Source: JAKACA01 sp963735115 (GTDB taxonomy: Bacteria; Actinomycetota; Acidimicrobiia; Acidimicrobiales; Bog-793). From it: a stretch of 64,000 bases of DNA. The DNA lies in contig CAVTJR010000003.1 of NCBI GenBank assembly GCA_963735115.1, positions 1,054,001 through 1,118,000 on the forward strand, read 5' to 3'. The notes beneath the pieces are model-generated. The model made no database searches and was not told the origin of the DNA. It worked only from the letters and a program-made list of their open reading frames with translations. This document shows, piece after piece, positions 37,780 through 46,334 of the stretch (its first letter is position 1; each line of letters opens with the position of its first letter). The position numbers were made by a program, and so were the translations under genes.

Positions 37780-38288
37780 ATGGCGCCCCCCGTTGCGGCT
37801 CGCCGGCGTTCGAAGGGACGTCACGACGGGGCGCTCACGAGTCTTCGCTGCCTGGAGCGACGGCGGCGCGCACCGACCAGGGTCGACAAGGTCCAGGACC
37901 GTTGGAGCGAATGTCCACGGTCGGCAGCGGCAGGACCACGAGGAGCGCGGGCGCGAGTGGCGGGATCACCCGAACCGCCACCTAGACCGCAGTGGGTGAT
38001 TCGGGCGCCGCGGCAACCGAGCTCCGCTCTCGCCGAAGAGTCGTCATCTTTGCCGTCGCGCCGACCCTGTCATCGTCGTCAGGGTGCCGAGTGGGCAGGT
38101 GAACGAAGGCGCGCGAGCGATATGACGTCTCCCGCACGACAATGCCACTCAACTAGGCTAGCTGCGTTTTGGAGGGGGAGAAACCCGCCCCGGACGGTTC
38201 CAAGCCGGCAGAGTGGGCCGCCGGGACGGTGTCCTTCGAAGGTCGAGGGAGAGGTCTCTGCATCCAGGCGGCGAGCGGGTATCCGACG
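37780..38288. other. Gap between flippase and second beta-helix gene
   Basis: About 510 bases between two minus-strand genes, which should contain the promoter of the flippase operon. A long plus-strand frame (37534-38457) crosses it, but it is antisense to real genes at both ends and has no family resemblance. No clear hairpin was found. Confidence 0.4.
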
Positions 38289-40700
38289 TTACGAACCGAC
38301 GCTGCTGACGTCCTGCCCGTCGGCTTGCCACTCGGCCATCGTGAGGAGGCCGGACTGGTCGTGGTACATGAAGGACCATGGGCCGGAGTACGTGTTATCC
38401 GAGAACAGGTTGTTCTGGTCCTTCGTGATCGCCACGTCGATGACGTCGCCTAGGTAGGGGGACCAGCTCGGAGCGCTGCCGTACTCCGAGAAGATGCCGT
38501 TCATGCCGCAGCCGTTGGCGGAGCCCTTGCAGCCAGGCACATCCGCCTGGGTGACGTTGAAGGTGTTGTCCGAGACGGTGACGTTCTGGGTCCTCCAGCG
38601 GCACAGGTCGTAGTAGTCAGGCGTCTGTGACGGCGTTGCACCGGTCAGGTGGGCGGCGTCGCAGGTCGTGAGGTTCGCCACCGAAGGGTCGACGAGGGTG
38701 CAGGCGCCTGTCGGGTTGATCCCGAGCCCATCGCCACAGAAGCGGTCGGAGTCCTCCCACAGCACGACGCCCGCCCAGTTGTCCGTGAAGGTGTTGTCCT
38801 CGATCTGGAACAGGCCCGAGTTGGCTCCCGGCACACGGCTGTCGCCGCCAGATTCGGAGACGTAGATGGCGCTGGCGGGAAAGCCGGGGTTCGTCGGGCC
38901 CTTCCCCCAGGCGTTGTCGACGAAGGTGTTGCCGTCGATGACGGCGTTGTACCCGAGCTCGTAGATGATGCCCTCGCCCCAGTTGCCCGAGATGTAGTTG
39001 CCGGTGAAGGTCAGTCCGGTGTTGTTGTCGTCAGCCCACAGCCCGACGTTGTAGTTGTCGTGGACGTAGTTTCCGCTGATGGTGGCGCCGTCGACCTCCC
39101 AGAACTTGCCTCCGCCGGAACAGCCGCAGCCGGTCGACTCGCCTGCACCCGAGCAGTTGGCGGGGACGTCGCCTGCGGGCACCGGGTCAGGCGAGATGTC
39201 CTCCCAGTTGCAAGTGTCGTTGTAGCTGATCTCGTTGTCGGAAAGGGTGATGTTGCTGGCGCCGTCGGTGAGCGAGTTCGTGTCCGTCACCGTGTAGGTG
39301 CCGAAGGCAGACTGGCCGTTCTCGGTCAGGCAGTTGTGGTTGACGACGTCGTTGGTCCCGAGGTAGAGGGCCGTCCCCGGTGAGATGTCCTCGACCGTGT
39401 CGTACTGGATCGTCCAGTTCGGAGCCGCCGAGGAGTTGACGGCCCCCTCGTTGCCAGGAGGGGTGAAGTCCTTGATCGTCAGGTACTCGATCGTCACGCC
39501 CGTCGCCGTCTGGTCGAAGGCAAAGTCGTTGTCACCCTGGCCCGAGATGACAGCGCCGGGTGCACCGATGTAGGTGTCGTTGTCGGCCGGGATGATCTGG
39601 CTGTAGGCGCCGGTGCCGAGGGTATGGGTGCCGGGGGCAAACCAGTACGTGGTGCCGGGCGTGGAGAAGCTGTCGCCGCTGTCGTTGCCGGCGGGCACCG
39701 TGACCGCCCCGGAGGGGGCCGTCGCCGGTCCGTCGAGGCTCGACGAACCGCACACCTGCGCCGGGGGCGAGCCGGGCGCGCCCCCACCGCCGGCCGGTGG
39801 GCTAGTCGTCGTCGTGGACGATGACGTCGTCGTCGTCGTGGAGGTCGAGGTGAACGTCGTCGTGGTCGTCGAGGTAGATGTTCCCGCCGGCGCCGGCGAT
39901 GTCGTCGTGGTCGGCGGATCCGTCGTTGACGTGGATGCCGGGCCGTAGTGGTGCAGCCAGCGCCTCGCGGGTCGAAGGGCGACGGTGCTCGAGACGTCCG
40001 AGCCTCGGGCCGTCCACGCCGGCCACGACCACGCCGGGGTCGTTCCCGGATCCTGCACGAGCTTGGTGGCGACGATCACCTCTGAGCGGGGTGGGTTCTT
40101 GGCAACCCCAAGGACGTGAGCGCCTCTCACCTTCTTGGCAGCGGTGGCGCGGGTGACGAGGTGAAGGTTGATTCCCTCGCTGAAGAGGAGGCTGACGTGA
40201 CCGGTCGACTGGGGAACGCTGGGGGACACAGTCCCGGGTGCGGCGGCCGATGCGGGGACGGGGTAGAAGTTCCAGCTGACGCCCGAGAAGGCCATGGTGA
40301 TCATGGCGACCTGGCTGGCGGGGCGGACGAGCAACATCGGGTCTCGCAGGTCACCGCGGTCCCATCCCGCGCAGGCGACGAGTCGCGTGGTCGGGCCGTC
40401 GGAGGTGTCGAACAAGCGCTTCCAGTGGCGGAGACACTGGACGGAGGCCGAACCGTCGGTGTCGACATAGCTGATGACAACGTTGCCCTTACGCACGCCC
40501 TTCGGCAGGGCGGTTGACGGGTCTGCGCTCCGATTCGACCTGAACGTCACGGGCCGGCCGACCTCGCGAATGAGGGAGTAGACGAGGATGTGGCTGGAGG
40601 CTCCCGCCCCCTGCGCGAGCGTGATGACCGAAGCAACCAACAGAGCCGATGCGAGAGCGGCGATCGCCGATTTGCGGGCGCGAAAAACTAGGCGTCCCAT
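38289..40700 (-). CDS. Secreted beta-helix protein with extra N-terminal domain and Thr/Ser linker
   Basis: 803 residues from the ATG at 40700, with GGAGGCG upstream. A signal peptide (about 8-30) leads to an N-terminal domain of about 220 residues absent from the paralogue at 17455-19122; it contains VISYVDTDGSASVQCLRHWK and VAMITMAFSGVSWNFYPV and looks like an all-beta exoprotein module. A Thr/Ser/Pro linker of about 50 residues (TTTT repeats, about 265-320) follows, then a beta-helix that matches the paralogue almost throughout, including the GCGCSGGGKFWEVDGAT and WEDSDRFCGDGL segments. The matched pair bracket the polysaccharide locus and may act on its product. Confidence 0.87.
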   Translation of the reverse strand: MGRLVFRARKSAIAALASALLVASVITLAQGAGASSHILVYSLIREVGRPVTFRSNRSADPSTALPKGVRKGNVVISYVDTDGSASVQCLRHWKRLFDTSDGPTTRLVACAGWDRGDLRDPMLLVRPASQVAMITMAFSGVSWNFYPVPASAAAPGTVSPSVPQSTGHVSLLFSEGINLHLVTRATAAKKVRGAHVLGVAKNPPRSEVIVATKLVQDPGTTPAWSWPAWTARGSDVSSTVALRPARRWLHHYGPASTSTTDPPTTTTSPAPAGTSTSTTTTTFTSTSTTTTTSSSTTTTSPPAGGGGAPGSPPAQVCGSSSLDGPATAPSGAVTVPAGNDSGDSFSTPGTTYWFAPGTHTLGTGAYSQIIPADNDTYIGAPGAVISGQGDNDFAFDQTATGVTIEYLTIKDFTPPGNEGAVNSSAAPNWTIQYDTVEDISPGTALYLGTNDVVNHNCLTENGQSAFGTYTVTDTNSLTDGASNITLSDNEISYNDTCNWEDISPDPVPAGDVPANCSGAGESTGCGCSGGGKFWEVDGATISGNYVHDNYNVGLWADDNNTGLTFTGNYISGNWGEGIIYELGYNAVIDGNTFVDNAWGKGPTNPGFPASAIYVSESGGDSRVPGANSGLFQIEDNTFTDNWAGVVLWEDSDRFCGDGLGINPTGACTLVDPSVANLTTCDAAHLTGATPSQTPDYYDLCRWRTQNVTVSDNTFNVTQADVPGCKGSANGCGMNGIFSEYGSAPSWSPYLGDVIDVAITKDQNNLFSDNTYSGPWSFMYHDQSGLLTMAEWQADGQDVSSVGS

Positions 40701-40998
40701 TTGTCTTCGCCTCCGGAAATGTTGGGTGGTGGGCCACAAACTCGGATGCAGCCGAGTTGCGGTTTGGTTGCAGTTGAGGTGCAGATAGGTATCGGCGCGC
40801 CCCGTCCGACACTTGAGAATTTTCTATGTGTCAGTAAGGTGACGAGCGAACGTTGGGTGCTGTGGCGGTCTTGCTCCTCGCACGATCTATTTGGTGGCTC
40901 ATGCTAAGGGGGGAGGATTCGGTCCTCAATAGAGATCGGGTTAACAGTGTGCGCCGATTTCATTACGGAGGCAGGTGAGCGCCAGCTCCGAGCCTGCG
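40701..40998. promoter_or_regulatory. 5' region of beta-helix gene with a 7-bp inverted repeat
   Basis: The 298-base region upstream of the minus-strand beta-helix gene contains AACTCGG (40739-40745) and CCGAGTT (40752-40758), a perfect 7-bp inverted repeat with a 6-base loop, about 40 bases upstream of the start codon. It could be a leader hairpin or an operator. AT-rich patches near 40815-40835 may be promoter elements. Confidence 0.35.
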
Positions 40999-42561
40999 TT
41001 ACGTCTGCGTGACGGTACCGAGGACGACCTCGGTCAGTCGCTCTGCGAGGAGGCGCCGGCCGCTGTAGGAAAGAACGTCGTGGTCGAGCGCGTCGATACG
41101 GACCACCTCGATCCGAGCCGCTGGCTCGTCCCTGTCAACCGCCTCGAGCAGGGCGATACGACCCTGGCCGGCCGCAGCGACGAGGCACTCGTGGTCCTGC
41201 GCCGAGAGGAACAATGTCGTGCGCACGCCGGAGGCCGAGAGATGGTGAAGGAACGCCACCGGGTCGTCGGTCGTCTCGTCGCCGGAGTCCTCCACTGGTC
41301 GGTTCCAGTACATCTGATTGATCAGATTGGCCGCCCGGGCCCCGAGACGCCGAGCCGCCATCGCAGCCACCCAGGCGCCGGAGCAGAGACCGACGAAGAC
41401 GACGTCACGGCCCGCGCACAGCGAGACGTCCTCGCCGGCCTGGACGGCATCATCGACCAGCGTCTCGCTGTACAGCGGCGGCACCGGCAGCAGTGGGCTG
41501 TCGCCGAGCCCGCTCGTGTCGAATCGCAACGACTGCACGCCCTGCTCCGCCCATTGCCTCGAGAGCTCGACCCACTGGCGAGACGGCCCGAGGTGATGAT
41601 CGAAGAAGGCGTTGAGGAAAACGACGGTTGCGCTCGGGTCTCCGTGGGTCTCGGTGACGATCCCGAACAGTCCCTTCGGCCCGAGGCGCACGGCGCGCTC
41701 GACGATGGAGTGGTTGTTTCGGCGGCGCGGGATCGAGACGTGAGAGGGCGTGTCTGCATCCAGCGGACGGGTGTCGAGCGGCACGACGGCGGACAGGTAC
41801 GAGACGATCGCCTCGATCGTGCCGAAGGGGATGGTGGCCTCGCTGGGGGGTGTTTGCAGCAGCTCAGGCTGCCCGGATACCTCGAGGTAGGTCACGCCCG
41901 CACGGGCGATGAGCTCTCGCAGTGGTGGAGGAGGCGCCTCCCCGACGCGTGTCAAGAGGAGAAGCGGCGTGGCGGGCATTTTGTCGGCCGCTGGGAGCTC
42001 GATCGTCCTCAGCTGCTCGGTCGTGTCGGGGGACAGACAGCCGCCGGGAATCTCCGTCCATCCCTCGGGCGCTCCACTGCCATCGATACCGCGCAGCGTG
42101 AGCCGCTGCAGCATGTATTGCTCCCGCACGAAGGCACGTCCCTCCACACACGGATCCCACGACACGAGCGCCTCGAACGGGGCCAACTCGGCGGCGACCG
42201 TGGCGGCCAGCGTCGCTCCCATCCGGAGACCGGCGAGCACGACGTGGCGCTCTCCGGCCTCTCGGGCGAATGCCACCACCGCCCGAATGCTGGCCAGCCA
42301 GGAGTCGACGAGTGTCTCGTCATCCTCGCCTCCCGCCGAGTCGCCGGTGCCGTAGTAGTCGAACCGGACGGCGGCAATGCCTGCCCAGGCGAGTCTCTCG
42401 GCCAGGACGCGAATCGCCCCGTGGCTGGCATCGTGCTCTCTCGCCAGTGGAGGACAGATCACGACCGTAGCCCGCGAACGCCCGTCAAGGGGCCGGTGCA
42501 GCCAGGCGAACAGCGGCCCGCTGTCGTGGGGGATCCACGTCGGGACCGCCAGGTCGGGCAT
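40999..42561 (-). CDS. Double alpha/beta-hydrolase, exosortase-A-system hydrolase-like (A)
   Basis: 520 residues from the ATG at 42561; the frame opens at 42858 but would cross the divergent carrier-protein gene. It holds two alpha/beta-hydrolase-like halves. The first (about 15-260) starts ATVVICPPLAREHDASH and has FDYYGTGDS, with an elbow LAGLRMGATLAA in which Arg113 replaces the Ser nucleophile. The second (about 285-520) has FDTSGLGDS and elbow VGLCSGAWVAA, with Cys393 as the nucleophile. The halves resemble exosortase-A-associated hydrolases 2 and 1 (TIGR03101, TIGR03100) fused in one chain; this comparison is from memory. A thioesterase- or acyltransferase-like role on carrier-bound groups is inferred. 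It is divergent from the carrier-protein/adenylation operon. Confidence 0.82.
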   Translation of the reverse strand: MPDLAVPTWIPHDSGPLFAWLHRPLDGRSRATVVICPPLAREHDASHGAIRVLAERLAWAGIAAVRFDYYGTGDSAGGEDDETLVDSWLASIRAVVAFAREAGERHVVLAGLRMGATLAATVAAELAPFEALVSWDPCVEGRAFVREQYMLQRLTLRGIDGSGAPEGWTEIPGGCLSPDTTEQLRTIELPAADKMPATPLLLLTRVGEAPPPPLRELIARAGVTYLEVSGQPELLQTPPSEATIPFGTIEAIVSYLSAVVPLDTRPLDADTPSHVSIPRRRNNHSIVERAVRLGPKGLFGIVTETHGDPSATVVFLNAFFDHHLGPSRQWVELSRQWAEQGVQSLRFDTSGLGDSPLLPVPPLYSETLVDDAVQAGEDVSLCAGRDVVFVGLCSGAWVAAMAARRLGARAANLINQMYWNRPVEDSGDETTDDPVAFLHHLSASGVRTTLFLSAQDHECLVAAAGQGRIALLEAVDRDEPAARIEVVRIDALDHDVLSYSGRRLLAERLTEVVLGTVTQT

Positions 42562-42667
42562 GGGCGCACAGTAGTTGTCACCCGGTCGTCGCCCAGCACT
42601 TATGATCACTCTCGATGCAACCCGAGCGTCTCGATCCGATGACCGAACCGCGCCCGTCTTCGCTCCC
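42562..42667. promoter_or_regulatory. Divergent promoter region
   Basis: 106 bases between divergently oriented hydrolase A and carrier protein 1. A TATGAT hexamer at 42601-42606 is a 5/6 match to a -10 box for the plus strand, and TTGTCA at 42575-42580 resembles a -35, although the 20-base spacer is longer than ideal. Confidence 0.35.
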
Positions 42668-42913
42668 ATGACCGAGCAAGACGCCGTTGTCGACATCCTC
42701 GCGCGAGAGACGGCCCTGAGCGCCTCGGATTTGTCGAGCGAGTGGTCACTCATCGATCTCGGCGTGACCTCGTTCGTGATCGTGCGCGTCCTCGTCGCCT
42801 TCGAGGACCATTTCGAGACGGAATTCTCCGTCGAGCAGATGGAGGAAGTCGTGAGCACTCCGGTGGCTCAGCTGCCGGAGTTCGTCCGACGAGCGCTCGC
42901 AGTCGGGAGCTGA
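42668..42913 (+). CDS. Acyl/peptidyl carrier protein 1
   Basis: 81 residues from the ATG at 42668; earlier ATGs in the frame give a poor N terminus for an ACP. The four-helix carrier fold is evident, with the phosphopantetheine-attachment Ser35 in DLGVTSFVIVRVL, and negatively charged helix II and III. It ends 3 bases ahead of the adenylation gene, so these form an operon. The stand-alone nature and the FDGS motif in the partner enzyme suggest it receives an amino acid, although an acyl group cannot be excluded. Confidence 0.85.
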   Translation: MTEQDAVVDILARETALSASDLSSEWSLIDLGVTSFVIVRVLVAFEDHFETEFSVEQMEEVVSTPVAQLPEFVRRALAVGS

Positions 42914-42916
42914 GCA

Positions 42917-44461
42917 GTGGACGTCCTCGAGCTGATCCTGGATCGTGCGCGCACCAGCCCCGATCGTCCCGCCGCAAAGGACCGTTCGAGCGATATCACC
43001 TACGGCGAGCTGGAGCAGGCGGTCGCCGAGCTCGCGAGCGGACTCGGCGAACAGGGTGTCCGGGAAGGCGATCGCGTGTGTCTCCACCTCCCGAATTCAG
43101 TCGAGTTCCTGGTGGCGGCGCTCGCCTGTATGTGGGTGGGGGCGATCTTCGTGCCGCTGGCGACGACGGATCCGGCGCCCCGCCGGCGCGCCGTCGTCGA
43201 GAACTGCGAGCCGGCGCTCGTGCTCGCCGACGCCGAGATGCTGTCGGTTGCAGAGCGCGATGGCGAGCGGCTCTACGAGGGACGCCTGGTCCTTCCCGTA
43301 ACTGCCGTCAACCGACCTGCCGGTGCGGCGCCGGCCCGGGCGGACGACGACGACCGGCCGGCGTACTGCATCTATACGTCGGGCACGACGGCTTTGCCGA
43401 AGGGGGTGCTCATCGGGCATCGCTCTTTTCTCTGCGCGGTTCTCGCCGCCGCCGAGCTGCTCGAGCTCGACGAGACGACTCGTTCCCTCTGCGTCTCGTC
43501 GTTTCACTTCGACGGTTCCTACGGCACCTTGTTCCCCACACCCGTCGCTGGGGGGTCGCTCGTGATCCCGCGACGCGAGGCCTTGATGCTCCCGCGGCTC
43601 TTCTTCAGGACGGTGGCGGACGAGCAGGTGACTCATACGAGCATGTCCCCGACTTACCTCCGGCTCCTGCTGCCCAGCCGCCACCTGCCCGAGCTGGCCC
43701 GGACGCCGCTTCGTACCATGGCCTTCGGCGGGGACGCCCTCTTCGCCGACGATCTCGAGCGGCTCTGGGCTTCGGTGCCCAGCCTTCGCGTCTTCAACCG
43801 CTACGGGCCGACCGAGACCACGATCGCCGTGACCACGCACGAGCTGACGCCGGAGATTGTGGCTCTCGGGGATCCGCTGCCCATCGGTCGGCCACACGCA
43901 GGCGTCACCTTCTGGCTCGTCGACGACGAGGGCAAGATCATCGACCGCCCGGGCGACGTGGGCGAGCTCTACATCGGCGGCAATCATCTCATGATCGGGT
44001 ACTGGCGCGAACCGGCACTCATGAGCGAGGTGATGCGCACCGACGTCGTGCCGGGAGAGACGGTCTACCGGACCCGCGACCTGGTGTTTCGCGATGACTC
44101 AGGTAGCTATCACTACGTCGACAGGTCGGATCGAGTGGTGAAGCGCAGCGGCATGCGCATCTCCCTTGTCGAGATCACCGCCTCCTTGACGAGCCTGAGC
44201 AGCATCTCGAAGGCGCACTGCGTGGCCTACGACAAAGACGGTGGAGTCGGCATCGCGGCTTTTGTCGTGCCGATCGTCGCCATCACCGGCCCGGAGCTTC
44301 GCCATGCAGCCCGCGACCGCCTGCCGGCGACGATGCTGCCGGACGTCATCGAAGTCGTGGCCGACTTCCCCCTCACCGGCTCCAACAAGGTGGACGAGCG
44401 GGCGATGCTGCAAGCCGCCGGGTTGCAGGAGTTGGGCAAGGAGGGACTCCGGTCCGGCTGA
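42917..44461 (+). CDS. AMP-forming adenylation enzyme (NRPS A-domain/acyl-CoA ligase family)
   Basis: 514 residues from a GTG start. It contains the A3 loop TSGTTALPKG at 154-163, the A5 motif NRYGPTE at 294-300, YRTRDLV as the A7-type motif, and catalytic Lys491 in GSNKVDERAML. At 198-201 the A4 region reads FDGS, the Asp that in NRPS A domains binds the alpha-amino group, so an amino acid substrate is plausible. It resembles the AMP ligase of exosortase-A polysaccharide loci (TIGR03098; from memory). It would activate its substrate as an adenylate and load the carrier protein encoded directly upstream. It converges with hydrolase B. Confidence 0.85.
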   Translation: MDVLELILDRARTSPDRPAAKDRSSDITYGELEQAVAELASGLGEQGVREGDRVCLHLPNSVEFLVAALACMWVGAIFVPLATTDPAPRRRAVVENCEPALVLADAEMLSVAERDGERLYEGRLVLPVTAVNRPAGAAPARADDDDRPAYCIYTSGTTALPKGVLIGHRSFLCAVLAAAELLELDETTRSLCVSSFHFDGSYGTLFPTPVAGGSLVIPRREALMLPRLFFRTVADEQVTHTSMSPTYLRLLLPSRHLPELARTPLRTMAFGGDALFADDLERLWASVPSLRVFNRYGPTETTIAVTTHELTPEIVALGDPLPIGRPHAGVTFWLVDDEGKIIDRPGDVGELYIGGNHLMIGYWREPALMSEVMRTDVVPGETVYRTRDLVFRDDSGSYHYVDRSDRVVKRSGMRISLVEITASLTSLSSISKAHCVAYDKDGGVGIAAFVVPIVAITGPELRHAARDRLPATMLPDVIEVVADFPLTGSNKVDERAMLQAAGLQELGKEGLRSG

Positions 44462-44471
44462 GGGCGCTGTC

Positions 44472-44510
44472 TGCGGCCCGTTGTCGCGGGTCGCGAAACC
44501 GCCGGCCGCA
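44472..44510. terminator. Candidate bidirectional terminator hairpin
   Basis: TGCGGCC at 44472-44478 and GGCCGCA at 44504-44510 pair perfectly across a 25-base loop that itself has GC-rich complementarity. It fills the 49-base convergent gap between the adenylation gene and hydrolase B. There is no T run. Confidence 0.4.
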
Positions 44511-46322
44511 TCAGCGGAGAAAGTGCCGGCTGGCGTAGTCGACGATCAAGTCGGACACCTCGTCTCGATCCCTCGGATGGCGTAGGGCGTGATCGAGGGC
44601 GGAGATCATCTCGAGCTGCAGCTCTCCTGCGTTGGCGGATCGCAGGCGAGGGTGGTCTGCCGCGTGCCGGAAGGGTCGTATCTCCTCAGAGCCGCAGATC
44701 AACAGCACGTTCGATCCAGCTAACACGAGGTCCGCCAGGTGCTCGCTCGGGCCGCTTTTCGGGCCTCCTGGGCGGGTTCCCAAACGCCACACAAGTGTGC
44801 GGTAGGGCCGGCCGAGTCGATCGAGGGCCGAGCGGATGCTTCGCCGCGCCCTCACCGTGGCCATCGGGTAGCGGGTGCCGATCCACCGGACGAGCGGAAC
44901 CTGCTCCTCGAGCCATCGAATCGATGTCACTTTGTTCGTCGCCGTTGCGAGATGCGGTTCCGGGAGGAAGAACTTGCGTCGCGGATCGGCCGCACCGCCG
45001 TGCTCCATCTCCGGCGCCGGGAACGACACAGCCGGGTTCAGCGCGCAGACGCCCCGCGGCGACAGGATGGCCGCGGCCTCGAGTACGTGGTAGCCGCTCG
45101 AGCACAAGCCGAAGAGCACGACGTTCGAGGGTGCCTCTGGCGAGAGGGCGCGGGCGACGTCAACGACATCCTCGATCGCCGAGTAGGGGTAGACCCGCGG
45201 GGGCGTCGAGCCCCTCGGAGGGCTGTCGCCGACGCCGCTGAGATCCATGCGAACGCACCGGAGCCCCGCGGTGGCAAGGCGACGGCTGAGGTCGACCCAG
45301 AGTCGTCCGGGGCCGATGCGATGCTCGTTGGCGACGTTGACGAACAGACACACCGGGCCGGTTGCGCCCTCCTTCGGCTCGGTCGATATCGAGAACAGCC
45401 CGAAGGGCCCGAGACGCACAGCACGCTCGACGACCGGCGTCGGCAGTCGGTCGCCGCTCTCGGACGCAGCCGCCCGATTGTGGCGCAAGGTGACGGCCAC
45501 CTCGGCAGGCCGCGGCAGGGTGACCGAATGGCGGTCCTTTGGCATGACGTCGTCGATCCAGTCGACGATGGTTGCCAAGGCGCCGGCCGGCACGACCTGG
45601 AGCGGCGTTGGCATATCGAGGAGGTCGTCTTGGCCTGCCACCTTGCGGTGCTCCACGTTCGGCAGGACGAGGCGGTCCACGAGGGTGCGCTCGGCCGGGT
45701 GGTCGACTCGAGTGAGCAGGAGCACCCGCTCCGCCAGAGTCGCCGTCGTCTCGTCGAATTCGAGCAGCGAGAGCTCACGCAGGATCTCTGGCGGGAGGAG
45801 GAAACCCGGAATGTCGTCTGGGGAGATGTTCGATTTACCCGCAACCTGGATGCGCAGGCTCAGCATGCGTTGCTCTCGAACGAACGACCGTCCGCTCGCG
45901 CACGGGTCCCACATGACGAGGGCTTCGAATGGTTCGAGGGCGCTGGTGAGTCCGGCAAGGAGGGCGCCGACGCGCATGCCCACGAGAGCGATGCGGGTCG
46001 CTCCCAACCCTCGCACGAAGTCAACGGCGTGGCGCACGTCATCGAGCAACCCGATCGTGGCGTCCTGCTGATCGGTCCGGTCGAACGAGTCACCCGTCGA
46101 GCGGTAGTCGAAGCGGAGAGCGAGCAAGCCGGCGTCTGCGAGACTCCCGGCCAGGCGAGCGAATGTGGAGTATGCGCTCGTGTGCTCCCTGCCAAGCGGC
46201 GGGCAGAGAACGACGGCGCCGCGAACCTCGGCGCTGTTGGTATTGATGAGCCCGAACAGCGGTGATTCCTCCGGGCCGAACCAGGCCGACAGCGGCTGGT
46301 CAGGCGGGCGCTCGGACTTCAT
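44511..46322 (-). CDS. Double alpha/beta-hydrolase, exosortase-A-system hydrolase-like (B)
   Basis: 603 residues and a paralogue of the protein at 40999-42561, with the same two-half design. First-half elbow is LVGMRVGALLAG (Arg117 at the nucleophile position); it follows GAVVLCPPLGREHTSAY and FDYRSTGDS. Second-half elbow is FGLCSSGYHVLEAA (Cys407), after MDLSGVGDS. Between the halves is a segment beginning AVRLGPFGLFSI, also present in copy A as AVRLGPKGLFGI. It is longer than copy A, with an insert near 440-540. It follows the ATP-grasp gene by 12 bases in the same orientation and so belongs to the FAD/ATP-grasp operon. A role on thioester or ester intermediates is inferred. Confidence 0.82.
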   Translation of the reverse strand: MKSERPPDQPLSAWFGPEESPLFGLINTNSAEVRGAVVLCPPLGREHTSAYSTFARLAGSLADAGLLALRFDYRSTGDSFDRTDQQDATIGLLDDVRHAVDFVRGLGATRIALVGMRVGALLAGLTSALEPFEALVMWDPCASGRSFVREQRMLSLRIQVAGKSNISPDDIPGFLLPPEILRELSLLEFDETTATLAERVLLLTRVDHPAERTLVDRLVLPNVEHRKVAGQDDLLDMPTPLQVVPAGALATIVDWIDDVMPKDRHSVTLPRPAEVAVTLRHNRAAASESGDRLPTPVVERAVRLGPFGLFSISTEPKEGATGPVCLFVNVANEHRIGPGRLWVDLSRRLATAGLRCVRMDLSGVGDSPPRGSTPPRVYPYSAIEDVVDVARALSPEAPSNVVLFGLCSSGYHVLEAAAILSPRGVCALNPAVSFPAPEMEHGGAADPRRKFFLPEPHLATATNKVTSIRWLEEQVPLVRWIGTRYPMATVRARRSIRSALDRLGRPYRTLVWRLGTRPGGPKSGPSEHLADLVLAGSNVLLICGSEEIRPFRHAADHPRLRSANAGELQLEMISALDHALRHPRDRDEVSDLIVDYASRHFLR

Positions 46323-46334
46323 ATTCGCCTGACG

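Noticed and set aside
40975..42642. Long plus-strand frame opposite hydrolase A
   Set aside because: Antisense shadow of a gene with clear hydrolase motifs; its product has none.
44739..46265. Long plus-strand frame opposite hydrolase B
   Set aside because: Antisense shadow caused by high GC at third codon positions.
19252..46322. Exosortase or PEP-CTERM protein accompanying the polysaccharide genes
   Set aside because: None of the membrane proteins shows the exosortase Cys/Arg/His pattern and no protein ends with a PEP motif plus helix and basic tail.
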